From positions 66,357,501 to 66,421,500 of the forward strand of contig CM057469.1 of NCBI GenBank assembly GCA_030035585.1: a stretch of DNA of 64,000 nt, read 5' to 3'. This DNA is from Dugong dugon (lineage: Eukaryota; Chordata; Mammalia; Sirenia; Dugongidae). Shown piece after piece: positions 1 to 9,699 of this stretch. The stretch's first letter is position 1. Every line of letters starts with the position of its first letter. The position numbers and the translations under genes were made by a program. The notes beneath the pieces were generated by a model. It ran no database searches, had not been told where the DNA came from, and saw only the letters and a list, made by a program, of their open reading frames with translations.

Positions 1-13
1 TTTGTAAATCTTG

Positions 14-450
14 ACTGAGCATTTACTACGGTCCAGGGACTGAGCTAGTCACATCGCATGTAATTTCTCATTTAATCCTGACAGTTTAGTAAAATACTGC
101 TATTTTATGGATGATGAAGCTGAGGCACAAAAACTTGTCCAAGCACAAAGAATTCTGACTCATGGTGACTCCATGCGTGTCAGACTAGAGCTGTGCTCCA
201 TAGGGTTTTCAATGGCTGATTTTTTTGGAAGTAGATCACCAGGCTTTTCTTCTGAGGTACCTCTGGGTAAACTCGAACCTCTAACCTTCAGTTAGCAGCT
301 GAGCTCCTTAACCATTTCAACCATCCAGGGACTCCCACCAAGATTAGCTTCCACTAATCACATTTGTTGAGCACCTACTCTTAGACCTGTCAAGGGTAAG
401 AGCCAAGATTCAAATCCAGGTAATTTGTCTCTAGAGCTCATGCTCATAAA
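14..450 (-). repeat. MIR SINE, antisense, split by an AfroSINE
   Basis: The left part (about 14-147) reads as an antisense MIR, with the 'gagcatttacta', 'ctcatttaatcctgac' and 'atgatgaagctgaggca' blocks. The right part (about 385-450) resumes with 'agattcaaatccag'. An AfroSINE sits in between. MIRs predate the placental radiation, so the order of insertion is clear. Confidence 0.7.
148..336 (-). mobile_element. AfroSINE, 'CCTGGGTGG' subfamily
   Basis: Antisense copy. It begins with the RTE-like tail 'gactcatggtgactccatg' and ends with the tRNA-like head (complement of 'gggagtccctgg'). It carries the diagnostic 'ggctgattttt..ggaagtagatcaccagg' body block. It interrupts a MIR. The TSD is not resolved. 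Confidence 0.88.
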
Positions 451-1372
451 CACACTAAACAAAATCTCCTTAATCTTCCCCCATAGTCCCAATCCCATCC
501 CAACGCTCTACCTTCTGCTCCTTTCCTTTTCTTTGAATGCAATTTTTATTCCAGATTCTAAAGAAGAGGAAAGAAGGACAGAGAAGAGAAAAGTCTGAAA
601 GGTACTGGAGACTTCCACACTCCTCCCTCATGATCCCACATCTAGTGTCTTTGCACATAACACTTGTTTTCCACCTGCCACTGGTTACCTTTCCTCTCCT
701 CTGTTGCTTCCAAGAGGGCTTCAAATTTTAATTCCTCTGACCCCTTTCTCACTTATATTTCTTTCTAACCAGCAGAGTTAGAGTTCCTTGACTGGGTCAG
801 TAACTTAATTAATAAGTGAATCCTTGCTGCGTCTACTTTTGGAGTACAACGTAGAGTTGACGATGTTAGAAGCAGCTCAATGTCAAGTCAATGCCTATAA
901 TTCTTTTCATTATGAATTTGGGACACATATTCAGTCAGACTCGACGGCAACCAACAACAACATTCGGTCAGAATCCCTGCATATTCTGTTCACAGTACCT
1001 CAATAAATATGCATAGCACATATCTCCCAGTCAACATTTACCGGGGTCCTCCCACTGAGATTCCTGCGGGTAGCCCTCCCCAAGGTTGTTTAAGTGAATC
1101 TGAAAGATGCTTCAAAGCTAGGTGACCATATAATTTACCATCCAAACAGGACGCTTTAGAAAGTGAAAGGAGGTACTACCAATATTTATACTGGAACAAC
1201 AGTTATAAACAGGAGCTGTCCTGGGCAAGCCAGAATGTCAACTCAACACCTATGCTTTAAGCCAAACCTTCCCAAATATACTCTCCAAATGTGGTGAAAA
1301 TCTGCTAGCCATTTAGGTCGACACAGATAGGCATAATCTCCTTTTCCTTTATGAGTTAAAAAAAACAAAAAC
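451..1372. other. Unannotated stretch, possible L2 trace
   Basis: No gene was recognised. About 600-770 is pyrimidine-rich, with phrases such as 'ctttgcacataacacttgtttt' that resemble the L2 LINE 3' half. The two opposed ORFs of 64 and 84 codons at 470-731 look fortuitous. The remainder shows nothing I can name. Confidence 0.35.
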
Positions 1373-1566
1373 CTGTTGCATTTGAGTCAATTCCCACTCC
1401 TGGCCACCCCGTGTGTTATAGAGTACTGAGCTCCTTAGGGTTTTCTTGGCTGTGCTGTATATAGAAACAGATTGCTAGGCCTTTCTTCTTCAACACTGCT
1501 GGGTGAGTTCAAACCACTTCCTTTCGGCTAAAAACCAAGAGCAAACCACTTGCAATACCCAGGGAC
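1373..1566 (-). mobile_element. AfroSINE, antisense, diverged
   Basis: The RTE-like tail ('gagtcaattcccactc') is followed by the 'ggttttcttggctgtgctg' body and a degraded tRNA-like head ending 'acccagggacct'. The copy is strongly diverged, so it is probably an older insertion. Confidence 0.75.
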
Positions 1567-1773
1567 CTGGGTACCTTATGATACAATCTGCAAATATCAA
1601 CTCCAGCCACATTACTTGCTTACACCCACTCATTTTTGGTGATTGACTTTTTGCCATTCAATATGATGCGTGTCTACGTGCCTGACACGTTAATCTCTAC
1701 CTGAGTATGGATAAGGTACATTAGGTACCAAAATGCCAGTCCTGCAAGTGTCAACAATCTAGTCAGGGTGACA

Positions 1774-2201
1774 TTGTTGTTATATGCCCTTTGAGACGAT
1801 TCTAACTCTTAGCAGCCCTATATGACAGAGTAGAACTGCCCCATAAGGTTTCCTAGGCTATAATCTTTATGGGAAAAAACAGGAGCCCTGGTGGCGCCGT
1901 AGTTAAAGTGTTCTGCGGCTAACTGAAATGTCAGTGGTTCAAACCAACAGGTGCACCTTGGGAGAAAGATGTGGCAATCTGGTTCCCTAAAGATTGACAG
2001 CCTTGGAGACTATGGGGCCGTTTTATTCTGTCCTATAAGGTCGATATGAGTCAGAATCAACTCAGTGGCAATGGGTTTTTTGATTTAGTCTTTATGAGCG
2101 CAGAATGCCAAGTCTTTTCTTCCACAGGGCTGCCGGTAGGTTAGAACCGCCGACCTTTTGGCTAGGAGCTCAGCACTTAACCATTGTGCCAACAGGGCTC
2201 C
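1774..2201 (-). mobile_element. AfroSINE, antisense, host of a nested AfroSINE
   Basis: The left part, 1774-1873, contains the tail and 'gtagaactgccccataagg'. The right part, 2086-2201, contains 'cttccacagggctgccgg', 'ccgaccttttgg' and the head ending 'acagggctcc'. The parts are separated by a sense AfroSINE. The duplicated junctions are 'taatctttatggg' (1861-1873) and 'tagtctttatgag' (2086-2098). Confidence 0.87.
1874..2085 (+). mobile_element. AfroSINE, long form, nested in another AfroSINE
   Basis: The head 'aggagccctggtggcgccg' has a recognisable tRNA-like A-box region. The 'agaaagatgtggcaatctgg' middle block, absent from the short subfamily, is present. The tail 'gatatgagtcagaatcaact' is RTE-like. 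It is inserted opposite to its host at the host's internal TAATCTTTA site. Confidence 0.88.
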
Positions 2202-2248
2202 ATATATATCTTTGTCTATCTATCTATATATATGGCTCCATATATATG
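2202..2248. repeat. TATC/TATA simple repeat
   Basis: Degenerate (TATC)n and (TA)n tract between an AfroSINE head and an RTE fragment. The phrase 'ggctccatatatat' occurs twice, at the SINE edge and again near 2234, which suggests local slippage or duplication. Confidence 0.8.
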
Positions 2249-2549
2249 TCTTGGGAGAAGTACATCCAGAATGGTCCTTAGAAGTTAGGATGGCGAGATT
2301 TTGTCTCACTTACCTTGGACATGTTATCAGGAGGCACCAATCCCTGCAGAAGGACATCATGATTGGTAAGGTAGAAGGTCAGCAAAAAAGAATAAGACCC
2401 TCAACAAAACAGACTGACATAGTGGCTACAACAGTGGCCTTAAAATAGCAATGATTGTGAGGGTGGCACAGGACCAGGCAACGTTTCTAACAGACATAAG
2501 ATTGCTGTAAGTCAGAAATGACTCCACAAGCACCTAACACCAATGCTAT
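2249..2549 (+). mobile_element. RTE LINE 3' end fragment
   Basis: Sense 3' terminal part of the afrothere RTE (BovB-type) LINE. Typical blocks are 'ggacatgttatcaggagg', 'aaggacatcatgattggtaa' and the terminal 'cacctaacacc'. It is 5' truncated, as is usual for LINE insertions. It matches the 3' ends at 6250-6545, 13560-13848 and 36390-36675. Confidence 0.85.
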
Positions 2550-2604
2550 TTAGATATACATGAACTCAACCAAGCAGATGCGAACACTATTGTTGTTGCT
2601 GTTC

Positions 2605-3678
2605 TGTGCTTCAAGTCCTCTTCGCTTTCAGCAAATAAGGTAGTGTCATCTGCATATCGCAGGTTGTTAACGAGCCTTCCACCAATCTTGATGCCTCATT
2701 CTTCTTCATATAGTCCAGTTTTTTGGATTATTTGCCCAGCATAGAGGCTGAATAGGTATGGTGAAAGGACACAATCCTGATACATACTTTTCCTGATTTT
2801 AAACCACACAGTGTCCCGTTGTTCTGTTCAAATGACTGCCTCCTTGGTCTATGTACAGATTCCTCATGAGCACGATCAAGTGTTCTGGAATTCCCATTCT
2901 CCGCAATGTTATGCATAATTTGTTAATGATCCACACAGTCAAATGCCTTTACATAGTCAATAAAACACAGGTAAATATTTTTCAGGTATTCTCTGCTTTC
3001 AACCAAGAACCATCTGACATCAGCAATGATATCCCTCTTTCCATGTCCTGTTCTGAATCAGGCTTGAATTTCTGGCAGTTCCTTGTCGATGTACTGCTGC
3101 AACTCATTTTTTAATTATCTTCAGCATAATTTTATTTGCATGTGATATTTATTTGCATGTGATATTAATGATACTGTTTGATAATTTCCACAACCTGCTG
3201 GATCACCTTTCTTTGGAATGGGCACAAATATGGATCTCTTCCAGTCAGTTGGCCAGGAAGCTTCCAAATTTCTTGGCACAGATGCACCTCCAGCGCTGCA
3301 TCTATTTGCTGAAACGTCTTGACTGGTATTCCATCAACTCCTGGAGGCTTGTTTTTCGTTAATGCCTTCAGCACAGCTTGGACTTGTTCCTTCAACAGCA
3401 TCGGTTCTTGATCATATGCTACCTCCTGAAATGGTTGAAAGTCGACCAATTCTTTTTGGTACAGTGACTCTGTATATTCCTAACACCTTCTTTTGATGCT
3501 TCTTGCATCATTCAACATTTTGACCATAGAATCGCCAAAATTACAACTCGCGGCTTGAAGTTTTTTTTGAGTTCTTTCAGCTGAGGAATACCAAGCGTGT
3601 TCTTCCCTTTTGGTTTTCTTAACTCCAGGTCTTTGCACATTTCAATATAATACTTTATTTGTCTTCTCAAGCCACTCT
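2605..3678 (-). mobile_element. RTE LINE internal fragment with RT remnants
   Basis: Antisense RTE fragment spanning much of the reverse transcriptase coding region. Near 2625-2670 the minus strand encodes a RYADDTTLFAES-like stretch, so the YADD catalytic motif of the polymerase is still readable. A 94-codon ORF at 3165-3449 encodes the region just upstream of the RT, with the phrase 'NKPPGVDGIPVKTFQQ', equivalent to the 'KAPGIDGIP' region of the other copies. Frames are broken elsewhere. The fragment lacks both RTE ends and runs into an AT microsatellite at its upstream edge. Confidence 0.87.
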
Positions 3679-3679
3679 T

Positions 3680-3724
3680 TATATATATATATGTATATAT
3701 ATATATGTATATATATATACGTAT
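3680..3724. repeat. (AT)n microsatellite with ATGT interruptions
   Basis: Alternating AT tract with regular 'atgtat' interruptions, directly abutting the RTE fragment. It is probably a slippage product. Confidence 0.9.
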
Positions 3725-4098
3725 GTGGAGCATGGTTTCCAACTTGGGGTATATAATCACTCAACAATTCAGAGTAGGGCCTACATCTAATAGGCTTGAT
3801 TCAGAGCACAAATGATAGCTCCAGGATCTACCTTCCAGCTCCACTGTTTCTGAATTGGCTCATTTCCCAGGATCCTTCCCTCCCTGTCCTATGAAGGGTG
3901 AGTCTACTTCACGGGTGGGTCAGCATTCCATGTAGCATGCATTTGAGTTCAATTGGCCCCAAGTGGCTTGACCTGGGTGGTGTGCCCACTCTTGATCCAA
4001 TCACTGTGGCCAGGAATGGAATGTGATGATTGATTTAGCCAAGGTCAGATGGTGGAGTCTGCTTCAGTGGAAATATGGCCAGAGTAGCTGACTCTTTC
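3725..4098. other. Unannotated, ancient-repeat-like
   Basis: No coding feature. The block around 3985-4060 ('ccaatcactgtggccagg', 'gattgatttagccaagg') resembles ancient mammalian LTR or L1 material, but I cannot assign a family. Confidence 0.3.
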
Positions 4099-4655
4099 AC
4101 ATTGTGGCAGATAGACTCTTAAGGTGGCCCCATGATCCCACCTCCTGGTATTCACATCCTTGCCTAATCCCCTCCCCTAGACAGCAAACATAACCTATGA
4201 CTTTCTTCTAACCAATAGAACACAGCAAAGGTGAAAGGCATAATTTTATTACACAAGATTGTAGCACGTGCTTTGCTGGAGTCTTTTCTCTCCTTGCTGG
4301 CTCGACAAAGCAAGCGGCCATGTTGGGGGCCTATGTGGCAAAGAACTGAGGGTGGCCACTGGAACTGAGAGTGGCCTCCAGACAATAGCCAGCAAGAAAA
4401 TAAGGTCCTGAGTCCAACAATCTGTCAGGAACTGAATTTGGCCAACCATGTAAGTTTGAAGGCGATCCTTCTCTGGTCACACCTCAGATGAGAACACAGT
4501 CTTGGCCGACACTTTTCAGCCTTGCAGAGGACCCAGATAAGCTCTGTCCAGACTCTAGACACACAGTACCTATGAGATAAAATATATGTGCTGTTTCAAG
4601 CAGCTGCTTTGTGATAACATTGTTATGCACCAATAGATGACTAATAGATTCACCA
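4099..4655 (+). mobile_element. Ancient LTR, MaLR/ERVL-like
   Basis: The order of blocks follows a well-known mammalian MaLR-type LTR: 'cctcctggtattcacatcc', 'ttctaaccaatagaacac', 'ctccttgctggctcgac', 'gtgagataaaat'-like polyadenylation region and the terminal 'caatagatgactaatag'. No internal retroviral genes lie beside it, so it is a solo LTR or fragment. The exact family was not verified. Confidence 0.65.
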
Positions 4656-4711
4656 AAGCCAAAACTGGGTGCTGTTGTCACAAAAATGGGGAATAGACGC
4701 TGGATGACAAA

Positions 4712-6545
4712 AACAATGAACACTGAGTAGCTAAAGCAAATGGTAGAAATGATAAAGTAAAGGAGCTGAACAGAAGATTTCAAAGGGCAGCTTGAAAAGA
4801 CAAAGTAAAGTATTGTAATGAAATATTCAAAGACCTGGATTTAGAAAACCAAACGGGAAAAACACACACAACATTTCTCAAGCTGAAAGAACTGAAGAAA
4901 AACTTCAAGCCTCAAGATGCAATATAGGGCAAAATAGGGCAAAATACTGAATGACGCAGGAAACATCAAAAGAAGATGGAAGGAATACACAGAGTCACTG
5001 TACCAAAAAGACTTGGTCGACATTCAATCATTTCAGTAGGTCGCATAGGATCAAGAACCAATGGGACTAAGAAAGAAATCCACTGCACTGAAGACACTGG
5101 TGAAAAACAAGGCTCCAGGAATTGATGGAATACCAACTGAGATGTTTCAACAGACAGATGCAGTGCTGGAGGTGCTCTCTCATCTATGCCAAGAAATTTG
5201 GAAGACAGCCACCTGGTCAACTGACTAAAAGAGATCCTTATTTATGCCTATTCCAAAGAAAGGTGATCCAACAAAATGTGGAAATTATCAAACAATATCA
5301 TTAATACCACATGAAAGTAAAATTTTGCTGAAGATCTTTCAAAAGTGGTTGCAGCAGTACATCAACAGAGAACTGCCAGAAATTCAAGCTGGATTCAGAA
5401 GAGGATGTGGAACGAGAGGTATCATTGCTGATATCAGATGGATCCTGCCTGAAAGGAGAGAATACTAGAAAGATGTTTACCTGTCTTTCATTGACTATGC
5501 AAAGGCATTTGACTGTGTGGATGATAACAAATTATGCATAACATTGCAAAGAGTGGGAATTCCAGAACAGTTAATTGTGCTTATGAGGAACCTGTACATA
5601 GAACAAGAGGCAGTCATTCAGACAGAACAAGGGGATACTGCATGGTTTAAAGGCAGGAAAGGTGTGCATCAGGGTTGTATCCTTTCACCATACTTATTCA
5701 ATCTGTATGCTGAGCAAATAATCTGAGAAACTGGACTGTATGAAGAAAAATGGGGCATCAGGATTAGAAGAAGGCTCATCAACAACCTGAGATACGCAGG
5801 TGACACACCCTTGCTTGCTGAAAGTGAAGAGGACTTGAAGCACTTACTGATGAAGATCAAAGACCACAGCCTTCAGTGTGGATTACACCTCAGCATAAAA
5901 AAAAACAAAAATCCTCACAACTGGACCAATAAGCAACATCATGATAAATGGAGAAAAAATTCACATTGTCATGGATTTCATTTTACTTGGATTCACAATC
6001 AATACTCATGGAAGCAGCAGTCAAGAAATCAAATGACATACTGCATTAGGAAAATCTGCTGCAAAAGATGTTACTTTGAGGACTAAGGTGCGCCTGATAC
6101 AATCCATGATGTTTTCAATCACCTCATATGGATGCAAAAACTGGGCAATGAATAAGGAAGACCAAAGAATTGATGCCTTATGAATTATGGTGCTGGGGAA
6201 GAATCTTGGATATGCCATGAACTTCCAGAAGATCGAACAAGTCTGTCTTGGAAGAAGTGCAGCCAGAGTGCTCCTTGGAAGCGAGGATGGCGATACTTCC
6301 TCTCATGTACTTTGAACATGTTAGCACAAGGTATCAGTCCCAGGAGAAAGGTCATGTTTGGTAAAGTAGAGGGTCGGAGAAAAAGAGAAAGATTTTCAAT
6401 GAGATGGACTGACACAGTGGCTGCAATAATGGCTCAAACATAGCAACAATTGTGAAGATGGTGCAGGCCTGGGCAGCATTTCGCTCTATGGCACGTAGGG
6501 TTGCTATGAGTCGAAACTGACTCAATGGCACCTAACAACAACAGC
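4712..6545 (+). mobile_element. RTE LINE, 5'-truncated, sense
   Basis: About 1.83 kb of sense RTE from upstream of the RT to the authentic 3' end ('ggcacctaacaacaacagc'). It is the longest sense RTE copy in the window. Reverse transcriptase fragments can be read in several frames (see the RT pseudogene entry). The 3' end carries the short CAA-rich tail typical of RTE rather than a poly(A) tail. A 66-base AT-rich spacer separates it from the upstream MaLR-like LTR. Confidence 0.92.
5122..5900 (+). pseudogene. RTE reverse transcriptase remnant
   Basis: Decayed reverse transcriptase of the RTE LINE, the enzyme that copies the element's RNA at a nicked target. Three ORF pieces line up along the domain. 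The first, 5244-5468, includes 'LPEIQAGFRRG' of the fingers region. The second, 5517-5726, includes 'GVHQGCILSPYLFNLYAE' of the palm. Around 5790-5830 the YADD motif reads YAGD, so the first catalytic aspartate is lost. There is an in-frame stop after 'ERREY' (5466-5468) and another after 'AEQII' (5724-5726), so the copy is dead. The family is well supported by comparison with the copies at 51.5 and 54.4 kb. Confidence 0.87.
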
Positions 6546-6656
6546 AATGATGCAATTTGGCAATTATGTGATTATGTAATTTGACTTACGTAAGATGAAG
6601 TCATCCTCCATTTTGTGATCTGATGTAATCATCCTCCATTTTCACATAACACCAAT

Positions 6657-7170
6657 TTTCTTAGTTATCTTGTGCTGCTATAACAGAAATACCACAAATG
6701 GATGGCTTTAACAAAGAGAAATATATTCTCTCACAGTCTAGTAGGCTAGAAGTCCAAATTCAGGGCACCAGCTCCAGGGGAGGGCTTTCTCTCTCTGTCG
6801 GCTCTGGGAGATGGTCCTTGTTGTCAATCTTTCCCTGGTCTAGAAGCTTCTCAGGTGCAGAGACCCCAGGTCCAAAGGATGTGCTCTGCTCCCAGCACTG
6901 CTTTCTTGGTGGTATGAGGTCCCCATGTCTCTCTGCTTGCTTCTCTCTTTTATATCTCAAAAGAGATTGACTTAAGACACAACCTAATCTTGTAGATTGA
7001 GCCCTGACTCATTAACATCACTGCTGCTAATCCCTCCTCGTTAACAGCATAGAGGTAGGATTTACAACACATAGGAAAATCACATCAGATGACGAAATGG
7101 TGGACAAACACACAGTACTAGCCAAGCTGACACACATTTTTTGGCAGGGGACACAATTCAGTCCATAACA
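6657..7170 (-). mobile_element. Afrothere solo LTR, family A
   Basis: Antisense LTR, first of four related copies. The copies share 'gctgctataacagaaat', 'ggatggctttaacaaagag', 'aagtccaaattcaggg', 'tcttggtggtatgagg' and the end 'acacaattcagtccataaca'. On the minus strand it begins TGTTATGGACTGAATTG, the start typical of MaLR-like LTRs. Possible flanks are 'ccaat' (left) and 'ctgat' (right), matching at 3 of 5 positions with two transitions. No internal region remains. Confidence 0.75.
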
Positions 7171-7199
7171 CTGATTTTGCACAATAACCTGGTGTTTGG

Positions 7200-7440
7200 A
7201 ACCTAACCATATCTGTAAGTGAGGAGAGGGTGTACTACCAAAGGGTTTTCCAAACCGAATGTTTCAATTTACACTCCCATAAGCAGTGTGTGAGCATTCT
7301 AGTTGCTTCACAGCCTCACCACCACATGGCATGGTCAGGTTTTTTTTGTTTTTATTTTAACCATTCTGATGTGTGTAGTGGTACCACATTGTAGTTTTAA
7401 TTTGCATTTCCCTAATGGCTAATGATATTAGAAAGCAAAC
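7200..7440 (-). mobile_element. Old L1 (L1M) ORF2/3' fragment, antisense
   Basis: Phrases typical of antisense L1M are present: 'tttacactcccataagcagt', 'agttgcttcacagcctcacc', 'aatttgcatttccctaatgg'. No ORF of useful length remains. Confidence 0.75.
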
Positions 7441-7680
7441 CACAATTTAACTTCTGGAGATCTCATAAATATATCCTATACGTGAGTATCATTATCATGA
7501 CATATTACCAACTTCATTTTAAACAGTTACTTTGATAAAAATCACTGATATTTAAATGGATATTTTTGAGTATATACCCACAAGGTAATCAAATACCAAT
7601 AACACTTTTATGCTTGTGTTGTAAACTGCCTTCCAGCAATAGATTACTAGTTAGGTAATTGTAGGTTTAATCGTACCCAA

Positions 7681-8575
7681 AAAATTTAGTCTTTGTCCTT
7701 GGTTCCTGAGAGATAGCCTCTAAAATCTTGGAATTTCCCTGGTGATTGACGTTTTTTCTCTATAAGGCTCCAGATCAGACCTGACAGGTTATGCCAGTAT
7801 GCTGACTCAGGTAAGGGCTGGCCAGGACAGAAAGACCCACCTCCTGGTATCAGCTAACCTCAGGGGAAGGGGACATGACTCAGTCAATCATACCTAGATA
7901 ATAAGACTCCAGTAAAGGCTCTGGATACGAAAGCTCCATGTGCTTCCTGGTTGGTAATAGACATCGATGTACGTGAGAGAGTATTGCATCCCTTTTTGAG
8001 AAATAGAAGCTCCACACTGAGAACCCTTCCAGATCTCACCCTATGCATCTCTTCATTTGTATCCTTTTTGCCGTAATAAAACTGTAATCCTAAGTATAGT
8101 GCTTTCTTGAGTTCTATGAGTCATTGTGGAGCCCTGGTGGCACCGTAGTTAAGAGCTCAGCTGCTAACCACAAGGTCAGCAGTTCAAATCCACCAACCGC
8201 TCCTTGGAAACCCTATGGGGCAGTTCTACTCTGTCCTGTGGGGTCACTATGAGTTGGAATTGGCTCAAAGGCAATGCGTTTGTATTTTTTGGTTTATGAG
8301 TCATCTAGCAAATTATCAAACCCAGTATTGGGAGCCAGCAAGTAAGAAACAAGGGGGATCATGGGAACTCCAGAGCTTACAGCTGGTATCCAGAAGGGAG
8401 CAGAGGAAACCCTGAATTTTTGGCCAGCAGGTCAGAAGTGAGGCTGTCATGGGGACTCCTAAGCTTGTGGCTGGCATGTGAGGTCTTGAGCACACTTGGC
8501 AGTCTGGAAGACCGTGCCCTTTACCTTGTGACGTCTGACCTAGCTCCAGGTAGTTGGGGCCAGAGGTACAGATGA
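7681..8575 (+). mobile_element. ERVL-type LTR (MER21-like), split by an AfroSINE
   Basis: The segment before 8125 includes the polyadenylation region 'gtaataaaactgtaatcc' and 'gctttcttgagttctatgag'. The segment after 8294 continues with 'atctagcaaattatcaaacc' and 'ctccaggtagttgggg'. This order matches MER21-like ERVL LTRs as I remember them. The start is approximate. Confidence 0.6.
8125..8294 (+). mobile_element. AfroSINE, short form, with TSD
   Basis: Sense short-form copy. The head is 'ggagccctggtggcaccg', the B-box-like block is 'agttcaaatcca', and the tail is 'actatgagttggaattgg'. It is flanked by an exact 10-bp duplication, 'tatgagtcat' (8115-8124 and 8295-8304). It interrupts an ERVL-type LTR and is therefore younger than it. 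Confidence 0.93.
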
Positions 8576-8691
8576 ATTGGAACTGAACTGAATAACTTGC
8601 ATTAATTTTATCTGATCTTCACATTTGGTGTTAAGAAAGTGGAATTTTATTTTCCCAGCAGTAATTCATTTAAAATAGTATTAAAAACATA

Positions 8692-8880
8692 CAGTGAAAC
8701 CTGTGAGAGCCAGAACTCAACAGGGCTGCCTTGTTTTTCTAGGTCTTACAAGTTTTCTGTCTTTGACAGGGTGCGGTCTTACCACTTTTCTATTGCTCTA
8801 TATTAGTGGAAAATACTTGGGTTTTCCTCCTCTAACAGGTTTCCGCCTTACACACTTTCCAGCTTTTGCAGGTTTTACTG
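8692..8880. mobile_element. Tc/mariner-type miniature element (Tigger-like)
   Basis: A 189-bp unit begins CAGTGAAACCTGTGAGAG and ends with the imperfect inverse, 'gcaggttttactg'. It is flanked by TA on both sides (8690-8691 and 8881-8882), the TSD of Tc/mariner elements. It has no coding capacity, so it would be a non-autonomous relic. Internal 'aggt(c/t)ttac' motifs recur. Confidence 0.7.
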
Positions 8881-8937
8881 TATATTGTTCTTCCAACAAA
8901 AGCAAAGCACTCAACAAAATTCTACATGTATACTATA

Positions 8938-9151
8938 CCAAACCCCAAAACAAAATTCATTGCCATGGAATTGATTCCGACTCATAGTGACCCTATAGGA
9001 CAGAGTAGAACTGCCCCATAGGGTGTTCAAGGCTGTAATCTTTACAGAAGCCGACTGTCACATCTTTCTCCCACAGAGAGGCTGGTGGGTTCAAACCACT
9101 GACCTTTTGGTTAGCAGTTGAGCGTTTAACCACTGTGCCACCAGGATTCCT
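8938..9151 (-). mobile_element. AfroSINE, long form, with TSD
   Basis: Antisense long-form copy with all blocks: tail 'gattccgactcatagtgacc', middle 'tttctcccacagagaggctg', head ending 'gccaccaggattcc'. The flanks 'tacatgtatactata' (8923-8937) and 'tacatatatactata' (9152-9166) match at 14 of 15 positions. Confidence 0.93.
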
Positions 9152-9177
9152 TACATATATACTATAATAAGCAACAA

Positions 9178-9382
9178 GTACCTGGGTGGTGCTTGGCTAC
9201 TAACCAAAAGTTTGGCAGTTCAAGTCCACCCAGAGGCATCTCAGAAGAAGAGCCTGGCCATCTACTTCTGAAAAATCAGCTATTAAAAACCCTGTGGAGC
9301 ACAGGTCTACTCTGATATACATGGAGTTGCCAAGAGTCAGAATCGACTCGATGGCAATTAGCTTGTTTTTTGTTTTGTTTTT
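9178..9382 (+). mobile_element. AfroSINE, 'CCTGGGTGG' subfamily
   Basis: Sense copy with 'acctgggtggtgc', 'cacccagaggcatc', 'tctacttctgaaaaatcagc' and the tail 'gagtcagaatcgactcgatg', ending in a T-rich 'gttttttgttttgttttt' stretch. Confidence 0.88.
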
Positions 9383-9399
9383 CTAATTATTACATATCA

Positions 9400-9690
9400 A
9401 TCCAAAGACAATTTCTCCAAAAGGATTAGAAGACAGAACTGGAAAAGCAGGAAACAAAACTATACATATAGTCGTCTTCCAGTGATGTCAACCTGTGTGC
9501 CCATGCATATGCAAACACATACACATATATTAAAAACAGGAAGGAAATATACCAAACTTATAACAGTGGTTAACTCTGGGTAGTGGGATTGCTGCTAATT
9601 TTTCCAATTTTCTTCCTTATATTTTTCTGTATTTTCCAATTATTTCATAATGAGCAGTTATTTCTTTTTATAATGAGGACAAAAATGTAT
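9400..9690 (+). mobile_element. Old L1 (L1M) 3' tail
   Basis: 'taacagtggttaactctggg' followed by 'ttccaattatttcataatga' is the usual 3' terminal portion of L1M elements in sense orientation. The 5' edge is approximate. Confidence 0.65.
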
Positions 9691-9699
9691 GTTAAAAAA

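Noticed and set aside
2197..3724. Tandem repeat array suggestive of a CRISPR-like or satellite array
   Set aside because: Only simple TATC and AT microsatellites at two places. No regularly spaced unique spacers anywhere in the window.
6657..7170. Complete endogenous retrovirus between LTRs at 6.7 and 15.7 kb
   Set aside because: The LTRs are about 8.5 kb apart and in the same orientation, but the interval holds unrelated SINEs, L1 and RTE and no gag, pol or env sequence, and their flanking duplications differ.
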